The notes under the pieces: generated by a model
Told to the model about the DNA's origin: nothing
What the model saw: the letters and a program-made list of their open reading frames with translations, nothing else
Database searches by the model: none
In this document: positions 16,153 to 25,615 of the stretch, piece after piece
Position numbering within the stretch: the stretch's first letter is position 1
Layout of the letters: each line of letters starts with the position of its first letter
Position numbers and translations under genes: made by a program
Assembly (NCBI GenBank): GCA_963921255.3
Contig: CAWUEW020000002.1
Span: forward strand, 372,001-436,000
Direction of reading: 5' to 3'
Length of the DNA stretch: 64,000 nucleotides
DNA from: JANSYL01 sp963921255
GTDB lineage: Bacteria > Pseudomonadota > Alphaproteobacteria > Rhodobacterales > Rhodobacteraceae

Positions 16153-17491
16153 CGGCACCTCCGTTGGCAGGCAGCACGAGGTCGAGAAGGTCCGCAAAGC
16201 GTCGGTTCGGCTCCAGAAGGGCCGTGCGCAACTGCCAGAGGCCCTTTGCCCGGTCCGGCGCAAGGGCCGCGCAGAACAGATGGAACTTCGCCTCGATCTC
16301 GGACAGCGCCATGGGGGCCTCCGGACCGCCGCGCGCATGGACATCCCCCGAGGCGAGCGCACGACCGTCGACCGTATGCACCGTCACATCCGACCACCGC
16401 CCGAGCGGGAACCGCTCGGAATGGCGGTGGTCTTCAGTCACGGTGACGCGGCCGAGCGCCTGTGCAACCCGTGGGTCGGACAAGCCCGCGCCTTCAATAT
16501 GCGCGGGCGCGATATGGCCGTGGATCAAGCGGACAGCCAAGGCGAAGGGCAACGAGTATTGGGCCTGAGAGGTGGTGCTTGGCATCTCGGCGTAAAGCGC
16601 GGCGGCTTCGGCAAAGGTGCGGACCTCGATCCGGGCGACGTCTTCGTGAGACAGGTCATTGGTGGTCATCACGGCCCCCAACGCGTCCAGGGCGGCGTGG
16701 GCCCACCGACAGATCGGATAGGGTTTGATGTAGTTCTCCAGGATCGTCCACCGTTGCCCGAGATCGGCCCAGTAGGGCTCGGCCTCGGGGGCTTCGACCG
16801 TGATCGCGGGGGCGCCCTGAAAGCCATCCTCGGCCAACAGCGCGGCCATGGACCCGACAAGCGCCCCCATGCCCGATCCGTCGTGGAGCATGGTGGGGTT
16901 TGCAATTTCGCGCATCATCTGGCTGCGCGGCCCGTGGTACTCGGCGATGCCGAAGCTTTGGCGCAACGTGTCGGCGCTCTGGCCCCGCAACCGGGCGGCC
17001 AGGGCGGCGACCCCCAAGGCGTTCCACGCCCCGGAGGTGTGATAATCCTCGACCGTGGCATGCAGCGTGATGGCCGCGCGGGCTGCCACCTCGTAGGAGA
17101 TGGCCAAGGCCTCGAGCGCGGCGCGGCCTGACAGATCGGGGTGCTGTTCTGCAAAGGCGCATAAGGCGGGCACCACGGCGCATCCGATATGGCCCTTGGT
17201 CGGGTTGCAGCCGTCATGGGCGTCGAGATTGTCGATCTGGGTCGCCGCCGCGAAGGCCACACCGGGGATCGAGGCGGCGCGCCCATCAAACGGCAGATGG
17301 GCCCTGTCGCCTGCATCGCCCGCCGCAAAAAAGCGCAAGGCGTGGCGTTTGGCGATCTGTGTGACGCTAAGGGCGTTGGCCCCGGCGGCAACCGCCAGCG
17401 TGTCGAGCAGCAGGAGGGCCGCCATTTCCAGCGCAGGCTCGGGGACGGCCGGATCGCCCAGGGTGAAGTCTGCGATCTGGTCAAAGGTCAT
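16145..17491 (-). CDS. MmgE/PrpD family protein
   Basis: This 448-residue protein matches the family that includes 2-methylcitrate dehydratase, cis-aconitate decarboxylase and iminodisuccinate epimerase. Typical segments are DAHDGCNPTKGHIGCAVVPALCA, EDYHTSGAWNALGVAALAARL and KPYPICRWAHAALDA. It overlaps the maleate-isomerase-like gene upstream by 4 bases and the hydroxyacid dehydrogenase gene downstream by 8. Neither prpB nor prpC is nearby, so methylcitrate degradation is unlikely. A dehydratase or epimerase acting on a dicarboxylic acid fits the neighbours better. Confidence 0.88.
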   Translation of the reverse strand: MTFDQIADFTLGDPAVPEPALEMAALLLLDTLAVAAGANALSVTQIAKRHALRFFAAGDAGDRAHLPFDGRAASIPGVAFAAATQIDNLDAHDGCNPTKGHIGCAVVPALCAFAEQHPDLSGRAALEALAISYEVAARAAITLHATVEDYHTSGAWNALGVAALAARLRGQSADTLRQSFGIAEYHGPRSQMMREIANPTMLHDGSGMGALVGSMAALLAEDGFQGAPAITVEAPEAEPYWADLGQRWTILENYIKPYPICRWAHAALDALGAVMTTNDLSHEDVARIEVRTFAEAAALYAEMPSTTSQAQYSLPFALAVRLIHGHIAPAHIEGAGLSDPRVAQALGRVTVTEDHRHSERFPLGRWSDVTVHTVDGRALASGDVHARGGPEAPMALSEIEAKFHLFCAALAPDRAKGLWQLRTALLEPNRRFADLLDLVLPANGGADA

Positions 17492-18231
17492 GGGGTCGTC
17501 CGATCCAAGAGGCGACCAAAGCCGCGGAGAGGCTCTGGCATCCCGAGAAGATCAAGCGTCTGGAACATCATCGCCTGGTTCGAGCTTATCACCGGTTTTC
17601 CGACGGCCGCTTCCACGCGCGCCAAGGTTTCGACACTGCGCATGTCGGTACAAGACAAGACGAGCGCCTCGGCCTCGGGTGAATCGGCCTGAAGGGCGAG
17701 ATCGAAAACCGCGTCGGGCTCCAGCGCGCCTTGCTCGTGGTTGCCAAGGGCTGCGCCAATATCGGCGCGGGCCACGGTTTCGAATCCCATGTCCCCCAAG
17801 AACCCGATGGCCATGTCGTTGATCGCCGGGACATAAGGGGACGCAAATCCGATCCGGGCAACGCCCAAGGCCCGCAAGGCGTAGACCAAGGCGCCGGCGG
17901 CCGTGACGGTTTTCGCGCCGCTGCTGGCCGTGATCCGCTCCGCCAGGTCCCGGTCGAAGGCCGGACCATGGGTCAGGGTGGCCGAAGTGCAGCCATAGAC
18001 GACCACATCGGGTCGGACCCCGGACAACAGTGTCAGCGGCTCCTGCAGGTCGGAGGCGCCAAGCGCCTGCATTTGGGTTTCGTCGGGGACTTCGTCTTCG
18101 TCATACCCACCCATGCGCGCGATATGGATCGACAGACCGGGCGGGGTCATCAGGGCAAAATCAGGCTCGAGGTTCGAGTTGGTAAACGGCACCAGCAAAC
18201 CGATGCGCGCGCGGCCACGGGATGGGGTCAT
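17488..18231 (-). CDS. maleate cis-trans isomerase / arylmalonate decarboxylase-like enzyme
   Basis: This 247-residue member of the Asp/Glu/hydantoin racemase superfamily has both catalytic-type cysteines: VVYGCTSATL near residues 73-82 and LVLSCTDMRSVE near 187-198. Two cysteines fit maleate isomerases or racemases, whereas arylmalonate decarboxylases keep only the second. The ATG at 18231 overlaps the aminotransferase stop (ATGA), and longer in-frame sequence upstream is that gene. In the HyuAB context it may racemise or isomerise the intermediate. Confidence 0.85.
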   Translation of the reverse strand: MTPSRGRARIGLLVPFTNSNLEPDFALMTPPGLSIHIARMGGYDEDEVPDETQMQALGASDLQEPLTLLSGVRPDVVVYGCTSATLTHGPAFDRDLAERITASSGAKTVTAAGALVYALRALGVARIGFASPYVPAINDMAIGFLGDMGFETVARADIGAALGNHEQGALEPDAVFDLALQADSPEAEALVLSCTDMRSVETLARVEAAVGKPVISSNQAMMFQTLDLLGMPEPLRGFGRLLDRTTP

Positions 18232-19310
18232 GATCGTGCCTCCTTGGACCAGGTGATCAGGGCCTGCACCGCAAAATCCGTCGCCTCCGCCGCGCCGATG
18301 GTCAGGCGCAGGGCGTTGGGCAGGTCGGCGGCGGCTTGCCGGCGCAGCAGAATACCCTTTCGGGCCAAAGCGCGTTCTGCCGCTTGGGCCGTGGCGGCAT
18401 CGGGGAAGCGCAACAGAACGAAATTCGTGACGCTTGGCACAAGGTCGAACCCGGCAGCCGACAGGGCCTTGGATGTCGTGGTGCGCAGGGTCGCCGTCAT
18501 CGTGCAGGTCGCGCGCATATAGGCCTGGTCCGACAAAGCCGCGCAGGCGGCGGCCTGGCATGGGGCGGCAAGGTTATTGGGGTTCAAGACCTTGCGCAGG
18601 TCGGTGACGATCTGGTCCGGGAGATACCCCCATCCGACCCGGAAGCCCGCCAGCCCGTAGGCCTTGGAGAACGTGCGCAGAACCACGACGTTGCCACCCG
18701 CCACCATGTCCCAACACCGGGCGGTGGTCTCGTCCACGAATTCGCCATAGGCCTCGTCAATCACCAGCAGAATGTCATCGCGCAGCCCCGCGCGCAGGCG
18801 CAGCAAGTCCGATTTCGGGATCACCGTGCCCGTCGGGTTCCCCGGGTTGGCGACAAAGACCAGCCCGGTGTCTGGCTGAACGCTGGCCAGCAGGTGGTCA
18901 ACGCTGACGGTGGCGTCCACCTCGGGCGCCGTGTCGAGCCGGGCCTGCGCCAGCGCGGTCGCCGTCCGAAAGAATGGGTAGGCATGGCGCGGGATCAGGA
19001 CAGCGCGGTACGGCCCGGCATAGACCCGCGTCAACGCCCCGATCAGATCGAGCGACCCGGCACCGCACAGGATGCCGTCCGCCCCGATACCGTGCAGAGC
19101 GGCCAGCGCATGGCGCAGATCGCTCCAATCCGGGTCCGGGTAAAGCGCCGCCTGCGTGGTGGCCTGTGCGACCGCCTCGGCCACGCGCGGACTGGGGGCG
19201 CGCAGGCTTTCGTTTTGCGCCAAAGGCACCAGTGGCACACCCTCGGGGGCCGCGGCGGTGGCCAGCACATAGGGCGCCATTGCCTGAATATGGGGGTGGG
19301 CTCTGGTCAT
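18228..19310 (-). CDS. HisC-like class I/II aminotransferase
   Basis: This 360-residue PLP enzyme resembles histidinol-phosphate aminotransferases: NPGNPTGTVI near residue 155, VIDEAYGEF, and the PLP lysine in TFSKAYGLAGFRVGWGY. No other his gene is present, and the gene lies inside an ATGA-coupled catabolic run, so a histidine-biosynthetic role is unlikely. Family members also handle aromatic and other amino acids. It overlaps hyuB by 4 bases and the maleate-isomerase-like gene by 4. Confidence 0.87.
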   Translation of the reverse strand: MTRAHPHIQAMAPYVLATAAAPEGVPLVPLAQNESLRAPSPRVAEAVAQATTQAALYPDPDWSDLRHALAALHGIGADGILCGAGSLDLIGALTRVYAGPYRAVLIPRHAYPFFRTATALAQARLDTAPEVDATVSVDHLLASVQPDTGLVFVANPGNPTGTVIPKSDLLRLRAGLRDDILLVIDEAYGEFVDETTARCWDMVAGGNVVVLRTFSKAYGLAGFRVGWGYLPDQIVTDLRKVLNPNNLAAPCQAAACAALSDQAYMRATCTMTATLRTTTSKALSAAGFDLVPSVTNFVLLRFPDAATAQAAERALARKGILLRRQAAADLPNALRLTIGAAEATDFAVQALITWSKEARS

Positions 19311-20947
19311 GATTGGTGCGTCCGGTCGTCAGGGGTGTCCAGAAGTCCGTTGTCCCGGTCCGACGCCATATCCGCAGGATCGCGCGCGGCGGGCGGTCCG
19401 TAGCCGCCCCCACCCGGCGTGTCGAAGAACAGCGTCTCGCCGGCGCGAATGCGCAGCTCTCCCTTGCCCGGCAACGCGGGGCCGTTCGGGCCGATGCGAA
19501 TCTGACCCGGCGCCCCGTCGCCCCCGCCCTGACGTCCCCGCGCCGGATGGGAAATCCGGTCCACGGATAGGAACAACAGCATATCCTGATCAATGGCCGA
19601 GCTCACTTCGATCCGTTGACCGAGGCCGCCGCGATACCGCCCCGCCCCGCCCGAGCCCGCGCGCAGTTCCCGGCGATGAAACAATACCGGCGCGACGGCT
19701 TCGGTCGTCTCGATCTGGCTGCCCCAGACGCCGCTTGGAAAGGCTGTGGCCGACAGACCGTCGCGGGCTGGACGCGCGCCCGTCCCGCCGTTGAACACCA
19801 ACTCGACTGCGAATTGCGGGTCGCCGCGATCCACGGCCTCGGGCACATGGCGGAGCGGCAGGTCATACATGCAGGATGCCCCCTCGGCGGGGACCACATC
19901 CGGCAGGGCCTGCGACAAGCACCCGTAGACCAGATCGGGCGTCATCTGGCCGAGGGTATGGCGCATCGCAACCGGCGCAGGCGGTTGCGCGTTCAGAATG
20001 CACCCCGGCGGCGCCGACACGCGAAACGGTTCGAGCGAGCCTGCATTGTTTGGAATATCCGGACCGATGATGCAGCGCAGCGCAAAGACGGAATACGCAG
20101 TCGCATAATTCAACGGCACATTGATGCCCTTGGCCGCGCAGGGATCAGTGCCCGCGAAATCGAGCTGCACGTGATCGACGGCAATGGTCAAAGCCGCCCG
20201 CAGCGTGATCGGCGCATCGTAGCCGTCGGTCGTCAATGTGCTGTGCCAGGTGCCTTTGGGAATATCCGCCAACGCCGCGATGGTGCCCCGGCGCGAGGTG
20301 TCGATGATGTGATCCGACAGCGCCGATAGATCGTCGATCCCAAATTCCTGCATCATCTGCGACAGCCGTGTCGCCCCCGCCTCACAACATGCGATGAGGG
20401 CATAGATGTCGCCCTCATTGGCGATTGGTTCGCGCGAATTGGCCTTCACGATGTCGAGGAGAAGCGCGTTCACCTGCCCCGCCTGCACAAGCGTACAGGG
20501 CGGGATCAACAGCCCTTCGTCGTAGATGTCGCTGCCCTCCGGGCCCATGCCGAGCCCCCCCAAGTCGACCAGATGCGACGTGCAGGAGGTGAACCCCACG
20601 ACGCGCCCCTTGTGAAACACCGGCATCATGAGAAGGAAGTCGTTCAAATGCCCCGAGGCAATCCAGGGATCGTTCGTCATGTAGATGTCGCCGGGCTGCA
20701 TCTGCGCCACCGGGAACCGGGCGCGAAGCGTCTTCACGGCTTCGGCCATCGTGTTGATGTGCCCGGGCGTGCCCGTCACCGCCTGGGCCAGCATCCGCCC
20801 CTGTGCATCAAATATCCCGGCCGAGATATCCCCGCATTCCCGCACGATGGGACTGAACGCGGCCCGCACCAGGGCCTGGCCCTGTTCTTCGACAACCGCC
20901 AGAAGCCGGTTCCACATCACCTGCAGTTTCGTCGTGCTTTGGGTCAT
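19307..20947 (-). CDS. hyuB: hydantoinase B / oxoprolinase family protein
   Basis: This 546-residue protein has the HyuB hallmarks: VRAAFSPIVRECGDISAGIFDAQGRML, TPGHINTM, a GDIYMTNDPWIASGHLND segment, and the glycine-rich end DTPGGGGYGPP. With HyuA it forms ATP-dependent ring-opening enzymes such as N-methylhydantoinase and 5-oxoprolinase, or acetophenone carboxylase-like enzymes. It overlaps hyuA by 4 bases and the aminotransferase by 4. The substrate cannot be assigned from sequence alone. Confidence 0.9.
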   Translation of the reverse strand: MTQSTTKLQVMWNRLLAVVEEQGQALVRAAFSPIVRECGDISAGIFDAQGRMLAQAVTGTPGHINTMAEAVKTLRARFPVAQMQPGDIYMTNDPWIASGHLNDFLLMMPVFHKGRVVGFTSCTSHLVDLGGLGMGPEGSDIYDEGLLIPPCTLVQAGQVNALLLDIVKANSREPIANEGDIYALIACCEAGATRLSQMMQEFGIDDLSALSDHIIDTSRRGTIAALADIPKGTWHSTLTTDGYDAPITLRAALTIAVDHVQLDFAGTDPCAAKGINVPLNYATAYSVFALRCIIGPDIPNNAGSLEPFRVSAPPGCILNAQPPAPVAMRHTLGQMTPDLVYGCLSQALPDVVPAEGASCMYDLPLRHVPEAVDRGDPQFAVELVFNGGTGARPARDGLSATAFPSGVWGSQIETTEAVAPVLFHRRELRAGSGGAGRYRGGLGQRIEVSSAIDQDMLLFLSVDRISHPARGRQGGGDGAPGQIRIGPNGPALPGKGELRIRAGETLFFDTPGGGGYGPPAARDPADMASDRDNGLLDTPDDRTHQS

Positions 20948-23049
20948 GGGGTGCCCTCCTCGTGGCGGGTCAGCCAGATGTTCCCGCGCCCGTCGACGGT
21001 GGCGGAAAAATCGGCGCTGACAAGCGTCGTGGTTTGCGGCTCGACGATCAAGGCCGGGCCCGACAGGCGCGCGCCGTGGGCAAGATCACCGCGCGCAAAG
21101 ACCGGCGCGTCGCACCAACGATCGGTCACATTGCACCAAATCCTGCGGGTTGTGGCGGCGCGGGCCGATTGGACGGGACCGGCGGCGGTCGGCGCCTGCA
21201 AGGGCGGCGCAGCGGAGGCGAGCGTATAGCCCCAGTTCAGGATTTCGATTTCCATGCCGGGCACGACCCGACCAAACTGTCGGCTGTATTCGGCTTCGAA
21301 CGCGCGTCGCAACGCGTCAATGTCGGACGTCTGCAACGCGGCGTCGGGCAATCGGATTTCGATCTCGTGCCCTTGACCGTGGTAGCGCATGAAGGCCGTC
21401 TTGCGGATGTCCCAGGGCCCATCTGGTGCGGCGGCACCGACCACGTCGGCGGCCGTGCGATGCATCTCGTCAAACAAGGCATTGAGCGCGCCAATCTCTG
21501 CCCCATCCAGCCGCGTGTAGAGCGACCGGATCATTTCGTAGGACACCGGCGCAAACAGGAAACCGACCGCAGAGCCAACGCCCGGATCGCGTGGAATGAG
21601 GATGCGAGATACCCCGGCCCGCCGTGCCACGCGCGTTGCATGCAGGGGGCCATTGCCCCCGAAGGCGATCATGAGGCGCCCGGACAGGTCCTTGCCCGAT
21701 TCCACCGCGTGCATCCGCGCGGCACTGGCCATGGCCTCGTCCACGATCTCGGTGACGGCGACCGCGGCGGCGTCGGCGGGCTGGCCCATCGGTGCGCCCA
21801 CGTGGCGTTCCAAGGCCGCCGCCGAGGCCGGGGCGTCGATCCGCAGCCGCCCCTCGGCAAACCTGTCGGGGTCGATATAGCCAAGTGTGATGTCCGCGTC
21901 CGTGACCGTTGGGTCCTGCCCCCCTTTGCCAAAGCCCGCAGGCCCGGGTTCAGACCCGGCACTTTGTGGACCGACCGCCACGCGACCAAGGCGATCAACC
22001 GACGCGATGGACCCACCGCCCGCGCCGATCTCGATCATCTCGATCACGGGGATGCGCACCGGCATACCAGAACCCTTGATGAACCGTGCGGCGCGCGCGA
22101 TTTCGAACTTGCGCGACATCTGCGGGCGATAGTCGTCGATGAGGGACAGCTTCGCGGTCGTGCCGCCCATGTCAAAGGACAGCACCTCGGTCTCTTGCTG
22201 TTCCGCGGCGAGGCGCGCGGCAAGCACCGCGCCGCCTGCGGGGCCGGATTCAACCAACCGGATGGGAAGACGCGCGGCCGTTTCAACCGTTGTCATGCCG
22301 CCCCCGGCGGTCATCATCAGGATTGGGCAAGTCAGCCCCGCGGCCGCAAAGCGGGATCGGATATCCGCCAGATACCCGGACATCAGCGGCCGGATATAGG
22401 CGTTTGCAATGGTGGTGCAGAGGCGGTCAAACTCGCGGGCTTCCGGGCTGACATCGTGGCTGAGCGAGATCACCAGATCCGGCAATGCCCGCTGCAGAAG
22501 ATCGGCCAGCCGCAGTTCATGGGCCGGGTTGGCGTAGGCATGCAGTAAACAAATGGCGACCGCGTCGACGCCGTCCGCCCGCAGAGCGGCCACCAACGCT
22601 GGCACGGCGGCCTCGTCCAGTGGCTGCCGCTCGGCGCCGGTGGCGTCGATCCGACCGCCAATCGTCAATGCCCGCCGACGCGGAACGATCAGATCCGGTT
22701 TCTCGATATCAATGGCGTATTGGTCATAGCGGCGCTCATAGGCAATCTCGAGGATATCGCGAAATCCCTCGGTGGTGATGGTTGCCACGGTGGCCCCGCG
22801 CCGCTCGATCAGGGCATTGGTGGCCAGAGTTGTGCCATGGATGAAGGTGCCGACCTCGCCCATCTCGGCCCCGTGGTCGGCCAGAACGGCGCGCGCGCCC
22901 TCCAGCGCGGCACGGGCCGGCGCGTCATGCGTGGTCGCGGTCTTGGTGGTGGCCAGAACCTGCGTTCCGGCGTCCATCAAAACGGTATCGGTAAACGTGC
23001 CGCCAATATCGATGGCGAGGCGCAGCGGAGCCGCCTGAGACTTGGACAT
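20944..23049 (-). CDS. hyuA: hydantoinase A / oxoprolinase family protein
   Basis: This 701-residue ASKHA-fold ATPase begins with LRLAIDIGGTFTDTVL and carries the second phosphate-binding segment SFDMGGTTAKLSL near residue 288. A C-terminal region of about 180 residues follows the metal/ATP core, as in N-methylhydantoinase A. It is the first gene of the six-gene run on the minus strand. 220 non-coding bases separate it from the sulfatase gene, so a promoter may lie there. Confidence 0.92.
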   Translation of the reverse strand: MSKSQAAPLRLAIDIGGTFTDTVLMDAGTQVLATTKTATTHDAPARAALEGARAVLADHGAEMGEVGTFIHGTTLATNALIERRGATVATITTEGFRDILEIAYERRYDQYAIDIEKPDLIVPRRRALTIGGRIDATGAERQPLDEAAVPALVAALRADGVDAVAICLLHAYANPAHELRLADLLQRALPDLVISLSHDVSPEAREFDRLCTTIANAYIRPLMSGYLADIRSRFAAAGLTCPILMMTAGGGMTTVETAARLPIRLVESGPAGGAVLAARLAAEQQETEVLSFDMGGTTAKLSLIDDYRPQMSRKFEIARAARFIKGSGMPVRIPVIEMIEIGAGGGSIASVDRLGRVAVGPQSAGSEPGPAGFGKGGQDPTVTDADITLGYIDPDRFAEGRLRIDAPASAAALERHVGAPMGQPADAAAVAVTEIVDEAMASAARMHAVESGKDLSGRLMIAFGGNGPLHATRVARRAGVSRILIPRDPGVGSAVGFLFAPVSYEMIRSLYTRLDGAEIGALNALFDEMHRTAADVVGAAAPDGPWDIRKTAFMRYHGQGHEIEIRLPDAALQTSDIDALRRAFEAEYSRQFGRVVPGMEIEILNWGYTLASAAPPLQAPTAAGPVQSARAATTRRIWCNVTDRWCDAPVFARGDLAHGARLSGPALIVEPQTTTLVSADFSATVDGRGNIWLTRHEEGTP

Positions 23050-23269
23050 GAGAGTTCAACGGAAGACGAAGGGGGATCAGGGTGAACAACGCGAAAGGGT
23101 CCGCGTTACACCACCAGGTCACACCCCGTGGCGCGCCGCTGCATTGGATCGGTCAAAGCAAAGCGTTGCATTTCGTGCCATCCCCGCGGCCGCACGATCA
23201 TCCGCACCGCCATGGCGCAAGGATTGGCGATGCGCGGCCTTCAGGTCAATTCTTTGTTGAAGCCTGCGG

Positions 23270-24883
23270 TCAGTTTCCGCTTTTGCCCTCGGCGAGCGCG
23301 GCATCCATTTCGGCCTGATCCCAAAACCCGATGAAGACCCCGCGTCGCATCTCGCCCCCGGCCCGTTTGTTGATCTCCGCCTCGCTCATCGTGACGCGGT
23401 TGTGGTGGCCGCGGGCCCAAGCATTCATGGCCTCGGTCAGCCGGGCAATCTCGGGCGCGTGGGTCGGATCGGCCCCCAAATCCGTCAACTCCCCCGGATC
23501 CGTTTCCAGATCGTACAGCATCGGGCGGAAGCCTTCGGCATGGATCATTTTCCAACGGCCATCGCACACCATGACCAGGCGGCTGTCGTCGACCGGCTGG
23601 TCCAGGATCCGCCGGGCGCGTCGCATGCAGTAATCGTATTCCGAAATCGCAACGGGGCGCCACGCGACCTCGGCCTCGTGCAAAAGCGGCAAAAGCGATC
23701 GCCCCTCCAGGATGTGGGGCACGCTCTGCCCGCCCGCCCAGTCGAGGCAGGTCGGCACGATATCAATCGCCTCCACCAGATGGTCCAGAACCTGTCCCCG
23801 CGTCGCATCCGCCTGCGGGCTTGGATCAACGACGATCATGGGGATCCGGGCAGAGGCATCGTGGAACAATTCCTTCTCGCCCAACCAGTGATCGCCCAGG
23901 TAGTCACCATGATCCGATGTGAACACGATCAGCGTGTCGTCGGTCAGACCTTTGTCCTCCAGAAACGCCATGAGACGCCCGATCTGGTCGTCGATCTGCG
24001 TGATCAGACCCATATAGGCCGGGATCACCCGTTCGCGGACCTCCTCGCGGCTGAAGGCCTTGGAAAAGCGGTGCTGCATATAGGCGGCCAGGATGGGGTG
24101 GGCGTCCGCCCGTTTCCCGTCGGACCGGTTCACCGGGATCACGTCGTCCGGCCCGTACATATCGTGGTAGGGCGCCGGCGCGATATAGGGCCAGTGCGGT
24201 TTGATGTAGCTGAGGTGCAGGCACCAGGGGTGATTGCCTGCCTCCTCGATAAACGCCATGGCCCGTGTGGTCGTATAGGGTGTCTCGGTGTCTTCGTCCG
24301 GGGCGCGCGTGGGGCGATCCGCATGTTCCATCAGCCAGCCGGACAGGATCTCGCCATCCTCGCCCTCGGCGGCGTTGGCCCAATCGTGCCAAGGGTTTGG
24401 GTCGCCAACGCCCTTGGCGCGGAGGAAATCATTGTAATGCGACGGGGACTTGCCCTCATTGGGGTGCACACCGTCCAGTCGGTCCCAGACCTCGAAGCCG
24501 CATTCAGCGATCCGGCGTCCCTTGGGCGAGGCCGGGTCGATGCCGAGCCGCGTCATCCCCTCGATGTCGGCCGCCATATGGGTCTTGCCGCAAAGCGCCG
24601 TCCGCACCCCCAAGGGTTCGAGATGATCCCCAAGGGTCATTTCGCCAATCCGGAGCGGGAAATTGTTCCAGGTGCTGCCGTGTGAGCGCACATACCGCCC
24701 CGTGTAAAACGACATGCGCGACGGGCCACAGATCGGGGATTGCACATAGGCCCTGTCAAATCGCACCCCGCGCGCGGCCAGGGCGTCGATATGCGGTGTC
24801 TTGATGTGGGGATGGCCCGCACAGCCCAGATAATCGAACCGCAACTGGTCGCACATGATGAAGAGGATGTTTTTCTGGGTCAT
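23270..24883 (-). CDS. sulfatase / phosphonate monoester hydrolase-like enzyme
   Basis: This 537-residue alkaline-phosphatase-superfamily protein has the CxPSR motif that is converted to formylglycine (ICGPSRMSFYTGRY, Cys about residue 52), metal ligands in CDQLRFDY at the N-terminus and TSDHGDYLGDH near residue 327, and lacks a signal peptide, so it is probably cytoplasmic. This pattern is shared by arylsulfatases, choline sulfatases and phosphonate monoester hydrolases. It needs a formylglycine-generating enzyme encoded elsewhere. It faces the same way as the hyu run but is separated from it by 220 bases. Confidence 0.85.
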   Translation of the reverse strand: MTQKNILFIMCDQLRFDYLGCAGHPHIKTPHIDALAARGVRFDRAYVQSPICGPSRMSFYTGRYVRSHGSTWNNFPLRIGEMTLGDHLEPLGVRTALCGKTHMAADIEGMTRLGIDPASPKGRRIAECGFEVWDRLDGVHPNEGKSPSHYNDFLRAKGVGDPNPWHDWANAAEGEDGEILSGWLMEHADRPTRAPDEDTETPYTTTRAMAFIEEAGNHPWCLHLSYIKPHWPYIAPAPYHDMYGPDDVIPVNRSDGKRADAHPILAAYMQHRFSKAFSREEVRERVIPAYMGLITQIDDQIGRLMAFLEDKGLTDDTLIVFTSDHGDYLGDHWLGEKELFHDASARIPMIVVDPSPQADATRGQVLDHLVEAIDIVPTCLDWAGGQSVPHILEGRSLLPLLHEAEVAWRPVAISEYDYCMRRARRILDQPVDDSRLVMVCDGRWKMIHAEGFRPMLYDLETDPGELTDLGADPTHAPEIARLTEAMNAWARGHHNRVTMSEAEINKRAGGEMRRGVFIGFWDQAEMDAALAEGKSGN

Positions 24884-24967
24884 CGAAGGGGCATCCTTTC
24901 GGCGTGTACGTGCGGTGGCGGGCAGTCTGCCCTGCGGCAGGGGATGTTGGCCAGCCGGGAACGGGCG

Positions 24968-25615
24968 TCAGTCCGGGGGACGGACCGCCTCGGGGCGGGC
25001 GTTGGTGAAGGCGTCGATTTCGGCGCAGGCCGCGTCGATGGCGACGATCCGGGGACAATCGGACAGGTCTATGCCCCACAGGCGCGCATTATACACTTGG
25101 GGCACCAGGCAGATATCGGCGAGGCCCGGTGCATCACCATGGCAGAACACGCCCGTGTTCGGGTGATCCAGCAACGCCTCGAACGCGGCCAGACCTTTCG
25201 GCATCCAGTGTGCCATCCAATCGAGGCGGGCCTGCTGGCCGGTGCCAAGCACGGCCTCGACATGCCGCAACACTCCGGAATTGTTCAGCGGATGCGTCTC
25301 CATTGCGATGACATGCGCCATTTGGCGCACGCGGGCGCGATCCGCGGGCGCATCGGGCAGGAACGGCGGCGCAGGGCGCGTGTCATCGAGGTATTCGAGG
25401 ATCGCGAGGGATTGGGCCAGCACGCGCCCATCAATCTCCAGCGCCGGCACCAAACCCTGCGGATTGACCGCCAGGTGGGCCGCGTCCTTCTGGGCGCCCG
25501 CCAGCAAATCGACCGATCGCGTGTCCCATTCCACCCCTTTGAGGCCCAAACCAATGCGCACCCGGTAGCAGGCCGAGGATCGCCAGAAATCGTACAGGAC
25601 AGGGCGGTCGGTCAT
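24968..25615 (-). CDS. maiA: maleylacetoacetate isomerase
   Basis: This 215-residue zeta-class glutathione S-transferase has the N-terminal SSACYRVRIGLGLKG motif and the NPQGLVPALEIDG glutathione-binding loop. It converts maleylacetoacetate to fumarylacetoacetate in tyrosine/homogentisate degradation. The ATG at 25615 overlaps the Rieske gene's stop (ATGA). It is the third gene of the fahA-Rieske-maiA operon. Confidence 0.92.
   Translation of the reverse strand: MTDRPVLYDFWRSSACYRVRIGLGLKGVEWDTRSVDLLAGAQKDAAHLAVNPQGLVPALEIDGRVLAQSLAILEYLDDTRPAPPFLPDAPADRARVRQMAHVIAMETHPLNNSGVLRHVEAVLGTGQQARLDWMAHWMPKGLAAFEALLDHPNTGVFCHGDAPGLADICLVPQVYNARLWGIDLSDCPRIVAIDAACAEIDAFTNARPEAVRPPD

Noticed and set aside
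18228..19310. Histidinol-phosphate aminotransferase (hisC) in histidine synthesis
   Set aside because: No other his gene is near, and the gene is coupled to catabolic neighbours.
15184..23049. N-methylhydantoin or creatinine pathway as a firm assignment
   Set aside because: HyuAB-type subunits act on several ring substrates, and no N-carbamoylsarcosine amidase is present, so the substrate stays open.
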